This document shows, in pieces, positions 10,741-18,878 of a stretch of 64,000 nucleotides of DNA (within the stretch, counting starts at the first letter, position 1; every line of letters starts with the position of its first letter). The position numbers were made by a program, and so were the translations under genes. Source of the stretch: WRDF01 sp031552235 (GTDB lineage: Bacteria > Bacteroidota > Bacteroidia > Bacteroidales > Rikenellaceae); NCBI GenBank assembly GCA_031552235.1, contig JAVBMR010000002.1:62001-126000 (forward strand), read 5' to 3'. Under the pieces are notes generated by a model. The model searched no databases. It was not told the origin of the DNA and saw only the letters and a list, made by a program, of their open reading frames with translations.

Positions 10741-12567
10741 ATGAACTATATGAAAAAGTTGAAAATTATACTTGTTGCCGGAATTTCATTACTCTCTTTA
10801 AATTCATGCGAGTTTTTTGAGCAGAGGCCCGAAGACTTTATCAAGAAAGAAGATAACTATGATGAAAAAACGACTATCTACGCAAACTTCATAGGACTTC
10901 TGGGAAATCTTCAGGACGTTACGGACCAGCTCGTGTTCGTAACCGAACTCAGGGGCGACATGATGATGCCTACCGACCAGGCCACGGCCAAATACTGGGA
11001 TGTGTACAACTACAACATGTCGGAAGCGGAAGCTAACGACCTGTATAATCCCGCCCCGTTCTACAAACTGGTCATGAACAGTAACGACTTCCTGCGTAAT
11101 ACCGTGGAGTACAACTCCAAATATCCGGGCGTTATCCCGACGAATGTGTATCGTCAGATGATAGCCGGGGCGGTATGTCTCAGAACATGGGCATACCTGA
11201 CGTTGGGTAAACTCTATGGCGGCGCCGTGTATTACGACTACGCTATGACGAACGAAATCGACATTGCCAAGATGGTCGATGAAAACTGGATGGACCTCGA
11301 AGAACTCGTACCGCAGTTGATATATTTCATGACCACCGGTGTAGACCATATAAACGGGCTTATGCTTGTAAAGATCGATGAAATGTTCGGTGTAAGCGGC
11401 CTCCAGTGGCGAAGGATGTCTATTGCGCCCGACCCGTTGCTCACCGAACTGTATCTGTGGAACAAAAACTACGACATGGCCGCGAAAAGGGGAATATACC
11501 TCGTGACGGACAAGGGTGTGGTTAGTGCCGGCGATGCTAACAGGTGGTCTTTATCCAAATATTTCCAAAAGAACGATTGGGCTAAAATGTACTTGTCTAC
11601 TTTCTCAGATGAACATTCGAATGAAGCGATGACGACAGTCTTCTGGACCCGCGCTCAGGGACAGGATAACTCGCTGATGAAGAATTTCTATCCGTCTGCC
11701 ATGAACCCAGGTTACAAATATCTTTTGGCGCCTACCCAGACATATGTCAGCATGTTCAATTATTCGCATGAGAGCATGAGCGTAAGCGGCGGTGATACAT
11801 ATGTGGAGAATTACCCGTTCCTACAATCAAGTTCTTACTATTATGATCCCCGACTTGTTTACACTGTGGATACTTACAACGGTGTAGACCGTGTAATTCT
11901 TAAATTTTATCAGCCGGGCCTTGCCGATAAATATTTCCATATTTATCGTGCGGGAGAGTTGTTCCTCCACATTGCGGAAGCCCTTGTCGGAGAAGGCAAG
12001 TTCGAGGCGGCCGACTCCCTCATAAACTACGGAACAAGGACGTCTCAGGCAAACGGACAGCAATACCCATTCAACTCGCCTGCCTGGTGGCACGCTAAAT
12101 TCACTCAGTGTAATGGTTTGCGCGGCCGTGTAGCATATGAGAACGGCGAGAACAGGCGCGTTCCCCGAATAACCTCGACCGACAGCAAGTTTATGAGCGA
12201 AAGGCTCCGAAAACTGAACAATAAGGATGTTGTAACCGGCGAGTATATTTACAAGGAAATAGCAATGGCAGGCCCGAGCGATCCGCGATGGGCTGAATAC
12301 GAAGAGTATATTGCAAGAAGGACGTTCATAATCGACAGTTTGATCTCTGTGGAAACAGGGCGTGAACTGGGATTTGAAGGGAAACGTTTCTTTACCCTGG
12401 TGCGCATGGCTATGCATCTGGACAATCCGGATATATTGGCACTTCAAATCGCCAAGAAACATACTACCCTGGATGATCAGTTCGAAACAGCCCAAATCCT
12501 TAGGGATAGGGAGAACTGGTTTATCAAGTACGACCTGAAATTAATGAATATGAATAACGCTGAATAA
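10741..12567 (+). CDS. SusD/RagB-family surface lipoprotein
   Basis: The second SusD-type lid protein, 608 aa, somewhat longer than the first. The signal peptide ends LNSC. Landmarks are RTWAYLTLGKLYGGAVYYDYAM (about residues 140-162), YRAGELFLHIAEALV (about 402-416, tetratricopeptide-like helix) and the C-terminal ELGFEGKRFFTLVRMA motif. It should sit on the outer leaflet and close over the SusC encoded just upstream. A 13-base gap separates it from the M60-like lipoprotein gene, so that protein is probably an accessory member of the same complex. It shares only family-level resemblance with the first SusD, so the two transporters may handle different ligands. Confidence 0.92.
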   Translation: MNYMKKLKIILVAGISLLSLNSCEFFEQRPEDFIKKEDNYDEKTTIYANFIGLLGNLQDVTDQLVFVTELRGDMMMPTDQATAKYWDVYNYNMSEAEANDLYNPAPFYKLVMNSNDFLRNTVEYNSKYPGVIPTNVYRQMIAGAVCLRTWAYLTLGKLYGGAVYYDYAMTNEIDIAKMVDENWMDLEELVPQLIYFMTTGVDHINGLMLVKIDEMFGVSGLQWRRMSIAPDPLLTELYLWNKNYDMAAKRGIYLVTDKGVVSAGDANRWSLSKYFQKNDWAKMYLSTFSDEHSNEAMTTVFWTRAQGQDNSLMKNFYPSAMNPGYKYLLAPTQTYVSMFNYSHESMSVSGGDTYVENYPFLQSSSYYYDPRLVYTVDTYNGVDRVILKFYQPGLADKYFHIYRAGELFLHIAEALVGEGKFEAADSLINYGTRTSQANGQQYPFNSPAWWHAKFTQCNGLRGRVAYENGENRRVPRITSTDSKFMSERLRKLNNKDVVTGEYIYKEIAMAGPSDPRWAEYEEYIARRTFIIDSLISVETGRELGFEGKRFFTLVRMAMHLDNPDILALQIAKKHTTLDDQFETAQILRDRENWFIKYDLKLMNMNNAE

Positions 12568-12580
12568 CCAACCTAAAACT

Positions 12581-15500
12581 ATGTCAGCAATGAAAAAACT
12601 TTTATTATGCCTTTTGCAAGCAGCGCTTGTTTGTGGATTCACAGCATGCGAGAAGGGCTTGGAAGATGAAGCCGGGTTCATAACTCCCGGAAATCCGGAA
12701 ATTCCGGAAAACCCGATGTGGGAGTGGTCCGATACCTATCCCGGCCCGGTGAACCCCCAAGTGACCAAGCTGGATACCGTGGTAACGGTTATCGGTAAGT
12801 ATAAACCCATACCTTACTCGCCGGAAACCCCGATACTCCAGAGTACAGGCCTTTATGTAGGTCTCGACGAGGTGGTCTTTATCGACGTTCCCGCAAATGC
12901 AATAGGACTCAAATACCAGGTCGGTCTTGCCCACAGGCTCGCCGCAGATCAGGCAAGAAGGCGCGCTTCCGTCGTTACCAAAAGCGGAGCCCTTATACCC
13001 GGGGAGATCAATCAGATATCGAGTAACTATGGCGGATACCTGTACTTCTACTATGAACCGCAAGATGTACAGGCCGCACAACACTCGGTAAGTGTCAGGG
13101 TAACCGACGCATACCAGTCGCTCGATTATTTCAAAGGATCGGATGCCGCTGTCCAGCAGTATTATGTGCGCACGATAAAAGAGCGTAACGGGAAACTGAG
13201 GGATACGTCGATTACCGACGACAGCGAACTCGCATTCCTTAACTGGACAGAGTTGCGCTCGCCGAAGATAATACTTACGTTCGCGTTGAAAGAGATGTAT
13301 TATCTTACCAACCCCGACCGATTGCTGCAGCAATATGAAAACCTGGTGGACGCTTTCCTCGATTTCGGAGGTTATCCCCCCGCCGACACTTATGAGCTGC
13401 CCATATTCAGGGTATATGCCGACATTCAGCTTCCCAACCCAAAGCAAACAATCGTAGCTAACAGTTCGGGCGCCAATGATTATTCGCAGGACCAAAGGAA
13501 ATATGGCGGCTATCCTATCGGAGTACTGAAAAGTACCAACATAAGGGGTACTGACATAATCGACGAGAACAGGTATATGAACCAGGACGACCAGTTGGCT
13601 TTCGGTTACAACAACCGCGCGAATACCGTGTTCGCAGGAACACAATACGCTTTCGGTATAACCACCTATGGCCAGTGGGCAACGGCTGCATGGATGAAAT
13701 ATCCGCTGCTTCGACTTGCCAACCTCTATTATTGCCAAAAAATAAGCAACGGCACTTACTGGGGGTCTACCGGATATACCCAGGCACTTCAGTGTAATAA
13801 CATCCTGAAGACGAACTGGATGAAGAGTCCGTATCTCAATATGCACTCCGGTAAATATATGTGGTATGCGAATTTGTATACGAATACCGAACAGGGGAAA
13901 AAGGTTGACAGTAACTCAGGCTGGGATAACAATGGCGGCGACTTCAGAGGAACTCCCAATCAGACCCGTGCCGACTATAACGCTAATCTCGAAGGCCGCC
14001 GTATGATGGTTTTCATGCAACTCGTACAGCATTACGGTTGGGGGATTATAAGATATATCAACCAGCGAAGCGTCGAAACAGGCTTTGTAAACGAGTATGA
14101 ACAGGACGCACATGACTTCTTCGTAATGGCTGCCTGCGAATATGCCGATGCCGACCTCAGGCCGTTCTTCAGGTGGTGGATGTTCCCGTACTCGGCCCAT
14201 GTCGTTGAGTTTATCAGGAACCAGGGATTCCCGGAACTTACAAAGGATTACGCATTTACGGCTAATGATAGTAAAACGAGAAATTATTATTTCTTCGATT
14301 ATCCCCGCGCAGGGATAGAGTGGTTCCCTGGCGACAGGCCTCTGGTAACCGAAGATAAATGGCCCGCCGGAACCAACCCTCCCAGGAAAGCTGCAGTATG
14401 GCCCCAGAAGCCGTATTACAAGGACGTTGAAAAGGCTCCGGAAAAATGGACCGCTTATGCCGAAATAATAGAAGCCAACCCCAACTATCCGGATCCGGCC
14501 GGTACAGGTTGGAAGGGTCCTGTAGTGTATAATCCTAACCTCATGAGGAGTTCGTCGCAGTCTGCGTCAGGAGGGTTTACTACAATAGCTACGCAAGCAG
14601 GCTTTAACTCAAGTACTTACATATGGTATAACTCGGCAGACGCAGGAGATCCGAAACCGGGCGAAGACCGTAATAAAGCTCGTCTTCTTGCAGACGGCGG
14701 TTGGGCTCACGGTACGGCAGGCTCACTCGGAGGCATGAAAGGAGGAACCGGTATGGGTTCAAACGCAAATGCAAGCCGAGGCAGCGACACTACCATTAAC
14801 TGGTGTATCATAGACATAGACTTTAAGAGACCGGTGAAATTCAACACTATGCGGACACGTCAATCATTGAATGCGGATGGTAACGGTGATGTAATGCAAA
14901 ACCTTATGTATTTCCAGTATTACGTGGAACCGCCGTATGAATGGCAGGATCCGGCCGATCCGAGTGCGCCTCCGGTAACAATCCAAAGCGGAAGCAGGAA
15001 CGGAGTGTATAACTACGATCCGCAAAATGACCCATACAGGGTCAGATGGGAATTGTGGACAGATCGTCCTGAGGGTTATTCTATTTATGAAAACCCGATA
15101 AACAATGTACCGTATCCCGGCCGCACTATTAATTACTCCGACGCTGGAACGCCGGCAACTAATGTCAGCAATAACAGGGATCAGATGGTAGCCGGTAACT
15201 GGGGCTTCGCTCCGAAAGACGCGCAAGGGAACCCGACGGGTTATTTTGCCCTTGTAACTCCGAGGACTGTAATAAAAGACCATAAGAAAGTTAATAAGCC
15301 CGCAGTGGCCATGGACGATCAGGATTGGTATACCGGCGTTATATGGTTCGTCAGGGATACGCAAATGCGCTCTTACACGTACTATCTGGAGGAAACTATC
15401 GAAACCCGCCGCGTGAGGTTCTTCTTGAGGTCGGCTAACAACCACCGTTTGGGCGATGGTATGAGTTCGTCTTCCGACGCTACTGCTGCGGGTAAAAGCT

Positions 15501-15670
15501 GGAGGATGCGTCCATATGAATTTATGTTCGGTCTCGTGAGTACGGATGTTCCCGCACCGGGAACAATACCGCAGCCGCACATGTTCTTTAAAGGCCAGGA
15601 GTCGGGCGATTATCCGGAGGTAACCGCAAGGAATTATGGCGGTGCCGGCGACAACAATGCCGGATGGTAA
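12581..15670 (+). CDS. M60-like (enhancin/mucinase-type) lipoprotein lacking the HEXXH motif
   Basis: A 1029-residue predicted lipoprotein (signal peptide ends FTAC) closing the operon. Residues about 70-520 follow the M60 peptidase layout: STGLYVGLDEVVFIDVP (about 88), a GGYLYFYY strand (about 150), an LNWTELRSPKIIL segment, YADIQLP then GGYPI (about 309-313), and the late MQLVQHYGWGIIRYIN...DAHDFFVMAACEYADADLRPFF block (about 478-545). M60 enzymes cut mucin-type glycoproteins with an HEXXH zinc site, but I checked every histidine and none lies in HEXXH. Residues about 660-1015 look like a discoidin/F5-8C-type carbohydrate-binding domain. Inference: a binding protein derived from a mucinase. 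Assignment rests on motif order only. Confidence 0.7.
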   Translation: MSAMKKLLLCLLQAALVCGFTACEKGLEDEAGFITPGNPEIPENPMWEWSDTYPGPVNPQVTKLDTVVTVIGKYKPIPYSPETPILQSTGLYVGLDEVVFIDVPANAIGLKYQVGLAHRLAADQARRRASVVTKSGALIPGEINQISSNYGGYLYFYYEPQDVQAAQHSVSVRVTDAYQSLDYFKGSDAAVQQYYVRTIKERNGKLRDTSITDDSELAFLNWTELRSPKIILTFALKEMYYLTNPDRLLQQYENLVDAFLDFGGYPPADTYELPIFRVYADIQLPNPKQTIVANSSGANDYSQDQRKYGGYPIGVLKSTNIRGTDIIDENRYMNQDDQLAFGYNNRANTVFAGTQYAFGITTYGQWATAAWMKYPLLRLANLYYCQKISNGTYWGSTGYTQALQCNNILKTNWMKSPYLNMHSGKYMWYANLYTNTEQGKKVDSNSGWDNNGGDFRGTPNQTRADYNANLEGRRMMVFMQLVQHYGWGIIRYINQRSVETGFVNEYEQDAHDFFVMAACEYADADLRPFFRWWMFPYSAHVVEFIRNQGFPELTKDYAFTANDSKTRNYYFFDYPRAGIEWFPGDRPLVTEDKWPAGTNPPRKAAVWPQKPYYKDVEKAPEKWTAYAEIIEANPNYPDPAGTGWKGPVVYNPNLMRSSSQSASGGFTTIATQAGFNSSTYIWYNSADAGDPKPGEDRNKARLLADGGWAHGTAGSLGGMKGGTGMGSNANASRGSDTTINWCIIDIDFKRPVKFNTMRTRQSLNADGNGDVMQNLMYFQYYVEPPYEWQDPADPSAPPVTIQSGSRNGVYNYDPQNDPYRVRWELWTDRPEGYSIYENPINNVPYPGRTINYSDAGTPATNVSNNRDQMVAGNWGFAPKDAQGNPTGYFALVTPRTVIKDHKKVNKPAVAMDDQDWYTGVIWFVRDTQMRSYTYYLEETIETRRVRFFLRSANNHRLGDGMSSSSDATAAGKSWRMRPYEFMFGLVSTDVPAPGTIPQPHMFFKGQESGDYPEVTARNYGGAGDNNAGW

Positions 15671-15689
15671 TAGCCCTTTAAATCTGTAA

Positions 15690-15721
15690 TTTGCATAAAC
15701 GGCCGCAAAGTATTAACTTTG
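15690..15721 (+). promoter_or_regulatory. Bacteroidota-type promoter of the MG2/plug gene
   Basis: -33 TTTG (15690-15693), 20-base spacer, -7 TAACTTTG (15714-15721), a full consensus match. The start codon at 15766 lies about 40 bases past the expected start site. The -7 element overlaps the 3' arm of the operon terminator hairpin. Confidence 0.75.
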
Positions 15722-15734
15722 CGGCTGTTGTGTT
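15702..15734 (+). terminator. terminator of the SusCD/FAS1/M60-like operon
   Basis: A perfect 9-bp stem (GCCGCAAAG / CTTTGCGGC) with a TATTAA loop, followed by a T/G-rich run. It starts 31 bases after the stop of the M60-like gene. Confidence 0.65.
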
Positions 15735-15765
15735 AAAGCGTTTTTTACCGTTAAACTGAAATCAT

Positions 15766-18522
15766 ATGACAGCTCGTTTATCTGTGCCGCGGCTTGTAGC
15801 AGGCCTGGCAATATTGATTGCCGCTTTCGCCGGGAATGCGTATGGACAAGAGGCTCCCCTGCAGCCGGAAACCCAGGCGGCAGACCCGGCAAAATTTCCC
15901 ACAATGTTCGATGCCTATGCAAAGGCATACGGCTCGGAAAAAATCTATATCCATACGGATAAGGATTCTTATCTGGCCGGGGAAACGATATGGATGCGCG
16001 CATACCGCACCGACGCCGCCACACTATCCCCGTATTCCTACAGCGGATTGATGTATATAGAGGTCCGCGACCCTGAGAACAAAATGATGCATCGCATGCA
16101 GATCATGCGTACCGACTCAGTGTTTCAGGCCACCTACAAGATCCCCAGCGGATGGCCGTCGGGAAACTACGAATTGGTTGCCTACACGAACTGGATGCAG
16201 AACTTTAGCGACGACTTCTTTTTCAAAAAGAAGGTGTACATATTCAACGCGTCCGACAATAATGTGATATCGAATGTCTCCTATTTCCCTAATACCGATA
16301 ATAATACGGTCGATGTGAGGATGAAGATCAGCACCCCGGGCGGAATACCTTACCGAGGCACTGTCGACGTCACGCCATATGCGAACGGGGGGAAACAAGA
16401 TATACTGACGCAGATGATTAACAAAGACGGCGAAACGTCGTTCAGTTATAAAACGATGCTTAACGTAACAGGTTTCAATGTCCAATTTCATGGCGGTAAA
16501 GATTTGGCTAAGTTCGAACGCCTTTACAGGACTCCTGTGTTCAGCGACTCGATAGACGTGCAGTTCATGCCCGAAGGCGGGCATTTACTCGCCGGCGTGG
16601 CGCAGCAGGTAGGGTTCAAGGCCATAGGTTTGGACGGGAAAAGCGTCGCGGTCAAGGGGCAGGTGAGGGACAGCCTCGGGAATATGGTTGGTTTCTTCGA
16701 ATCGCAGCACCTCGGCATGGGGCGTTTCGCAATTCAGGCACAGGCAGGGACGAGCTATTTCGCCGATGTCACGACCGAGGACGGCAAGGCGTTTTCTTTC
16801 CGCCTTCCCACGGTTGCCGAATCGGGCGTGGCCGTCAGCACATCGATCCGTAACGGAACCCTGACCTGTATGGTGCAGGGAACTCCGAACTTCGACTATA
16901 CAGGTCTCGCCCTTGTCGTTCACAGCCGTGGCCGCGTAGTACGCTGGGGAAATATCCAGTCGGCGGCAGCATTGCAGTTGCCGATAGCGTCGCTGCCCGA
17001 GGGGATATTGCATTGCTTCGTCGTCGACCAGGCAGGTACGGCGCTGAGCGAACGTATGGTCTTGATAAACAAAGATATGAGTCCTGAGGTGCAGGTGGAT
17101 GGCCTGAGGCCTTCGTATGCCCGCAGGCAGAAAGTCGAGCTCGATCTCAATGTCCTTTACGGTGGCACACAGCCTTTGCCGGCAGACCTGTCTGTATCGG
17201 TTGTCGATACCAAAAGCGCTGTCGCGGATAAATCCGAAAATATAGTCAGCTATCTTACCATGAGTTCGGACATCAAGGGGAAGGTGGAAAACGCCGCTTA
17301 CTATTTTGATAAGAGCGTTCCCCTGCGCGAACGCGAGGCGAAAGCCGACCTGCTCATGATGACACAGGCCTGGACGCGTTTCGACGTGGACAGCATATTC
17401 CGCGGAAAGCCTGCGAATATGCCGTTTACCATAGAGCAAGGGCAGTACCTTGCAGGTAAGATCAAGCCGTTATGGGGAAAGAAGACGATCACGACGGGGA
17501 GGATGCTGCTGGTCGGGATAAACCAGGACCCCGATACAAAAACCGCGCTGTTCCAGGAGGTAGAGGCCGACTCGACAGGCTTCTTTGAGGCGACAAATCT
17601 CACTTTCCCGAAAAACACCACGTTTATTTTGCAGGGCCAGCAAAACGGCAACAAAACCAATGTGGAGGTCGTAATGGAAGAACAAATGTTTGCGAGGATC
17701 AAACCTGACTTGCTTACCGGCAGGTTCGTATACAAGCCGGAAACCGCCCCTCCCCCTGTAAGCGAAGCGGCAGACCTCTACCAGTCGCGAGGAATCCAGT
17801 ATTTCTACGACCAGAACGGCGAGCGTGTATACGCCCTCGAAACGGTTACCGTAACAGCCAGAGCAGACGGCGGAGACCCGAAGAAAAGGCTGTACGACGA
17901 TTATGCCGACAACCATATCGTCGCGGCGCAGCTGGAAGAACAGGCATACTCGACTATCAGGGACTATCTCGAATCCGTGGGAGTGGAGATAAGGATAGAC
18001 GAAACGGACATGACGGAGAGGCTCTACCTGAGGAACAAGCCCGCGAGGATATTTGTTGACGAAATGGGATATAGCGACCGGGAACTCTTTTCCCTGCCTA
18101 TATCGGAGGTCGAAGAAATATGGGTGGTAAGGGATCCGGTCACTTTGTCTATGCTTACGATGGATGCTCTCGGCGACCCGGTCCAGGGCGGGGTTATCAT
18201 CCACACCAAGGGCGGGATGGGGATATCCGACAGGGTCAGGCAAACGCCTTCTTTCTTCCAGTTCAGGCCTCTCGGCTACAGCGTTCCTGCGAAGTTCTAT
18301 TCGCCCAAATACGACGGGACGAACAAATCGACAGACCCCGACGAACGCGTGACGGTATATTGGAACCCGAAAGTCAAAACGGACATGAACGGGAAAGCCA
18401 AGGTCGAGTTCTACACGACGGATGCGTTTACGGAATACCGTATGGTCATTCAGGGTATGGCCGGCAGCCAGACGATGGGACTCCCGATCTACAAGGAAAT
18501 TACCATAAAATCGGGGATGTAA
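15766..18522 (+). CDS. MG2 (alpha-2-macroglobulin-like) protein with TonB-plug-like domain
   Basis: A secreted 918-aa protein with a signal peptide (cleavage around NAYGQ). Residues about 58-155 form an MG2-type domain with the recurrent Bacteroidota motif YIHTDKDSYLAGETIWMRAY, followed by further Ig-like MG repeats up to about residue 600. Residues about 685-830 contain VTVTARADGG, then FVDEMGYSDRELFSLPISEVEEIWVVRDP, which resembles a TonB-receptor plug, but there is no barrel after it. The C-terminal 60 residues are another MG-like strand set (GKAKVEFYTTDAFTEYRMVIQG). Such proteins are common in Bacteroidales and have no settled function. It has its own promoter and a strong terminator, so it is probably monocistronic, and it points toward the HTCS gene. 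Confidence 0.75.
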   Translation: MTARLSVPRLVAGLAILIAAFAGNAYGQEAPLQPETQAADPAKFPTMFDAYAKAYGSEKIYIHTDKDSYLAGETIWMRAYRTDAATLSPYSYSGLMYIEVRDPENKMMHRMQIMRTDSVFQATYKIPSGWPSGNYELVAYTNWMQNFSDDFFFKKKVYIFNASDNNVISNVSYFPNTDNNTVDVRMKISTPGGIPYRGTVDVTPYANGGKQDILTQMINKDGETSFSYKTMLNVTGFNVQFHGGKDLAKFERLYRTPVFSDSIDVQFMPEGGHLLAGVAQQVGFKAIGLDGKSVAVKGQVRDSLGNMVGFFESQHLGMGRFAIQAQAGTSYFADVTTEDGKAFSFRLPTVAESGVAVSTSIRNGTLTCMVQGTPNFDYTGLALVVHSRGRVVRWGNIQSAAALQLPIASLPEGILHCFVVDQAGTALSERMVLINKDMSPEVQVDGLRPSYARRQKVELDLNVLYGGTQPLPADLSVSVVDTKSAVADKSENIVSYLTMSSDIKGKVENAAYYFDKSVPLREREAKADLLMMTQAWTRFDVDSIFRGKPANMPFTIEQGQYLAGKIKPLWGKKTITTGRMLLVGINQDPDTKTALFQEVEADSTGFFEATNLTFPKNTTFILQGQQNGNKTNVEVVMEEQMFARIKPDLLTGRFVYKPETAPPPVSEAADLYQSRGIQYFYDQNGERVYALETVTVTARADGGDPKKRLYDDYADNHIVAAQLEEQAYSTIRDYLESVGVEIRIDETDMTERLYLRNKPARIFVDEMGYSDRELFSLPISEVEEIWVVRDPVTLSMLTMDALGDPVQGGVIIHTKGGMGISDRVRQTPSFFQFRPLGYSVPAKFYSPKYDGTNKSTDPDERVTVYWNPKVKTDMNGKAKVEFYTTDAFTEYRMVIQGMAGSQTMGLPIYKEITIKSGM

Positions 18523-18536
18523 TCCGTATCCCGTTA

Positions 18537-18588
18537 CCGCATAAAAAAGGCCGCGCACCTGTCTAAGTGCGCGGCCTTTTTTATGCGG
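18537..18588 (+). terminator. strong bidirectional terminator
   Basis: A perfect 22-bp inverted repeat (18537-18558 and 18567-18588) with an 8-base loop. The stem contains GGCCGCGCAC flanked by A6/T6, so it can end transcription in both directions between the converging MG2/plug and HTCS genes. Confidence 0.9.
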
Positions 18589-18672
18589 TATATGCGGCTT
18601 GTCCCGCGGGCGGCAGGCCTGGAAACGTTGCTGCTTGCTGTCCTTTCCGCGCGGCAAGCCGGGCAGGCGTTG

Positions 18673-18727
18673 TCTTCGTCTGCGTGATTGCAAGTCGAAA
18701 CGGGATAGTCCATTAACATTTTGGTGC
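18673..18727. repeat. direct repeat copy 1 flanking the HTCS-GH43 unit
   Basis: This 55-base stretch matches 24194-24253 in the same orientation: TCTTCGTC, GCGTGATT, AAGTCGAAACGG and TTAACATT..GGTGC are shared in order. It lies in the 356-base gene-free gap 18523-18878, which otherwise holds the terminator at 18537-18588 and a small GGGCTG/CAGCCC hairpin (18728-18745). Confidence 0.6.
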
Positions 18728-18878
18728 GGGCTGATGTTCCAGCCCATTCCGTGTCATGGGAAATGACCCGTGTGCCGGAAGACACCCCGCTGGCTGCAGG
18801 CCGGAAAAACCGAAACTGTAACAACAAGCCTAAATGGCTGGGTTCGTTATTTTTTCATGGATGGCGGTTTATACCGCC

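Noticed and set aside
12605..13846. 413-codon minus-strand frame opposite the M60-like gene
   Set aside because: The plus-strand frame has a signal peptide, operon position and family landmarks; the antisense frame has none.
13600..14100. HEXXH zinc motif in the M60-like protein
   Set aside because: I checked each histidine (AHRL, QHSV, MHSG, QHYG, AHDFF, AHVV and the later ones); none is followed by Glu and a second His in the right place.
17470..18747. 425-codon minus-strand frame running from the MG2/plug gene into the gap
   Set aside because: It passes through the 22-bp terminator and a direct repeat and has no start context or motifs.
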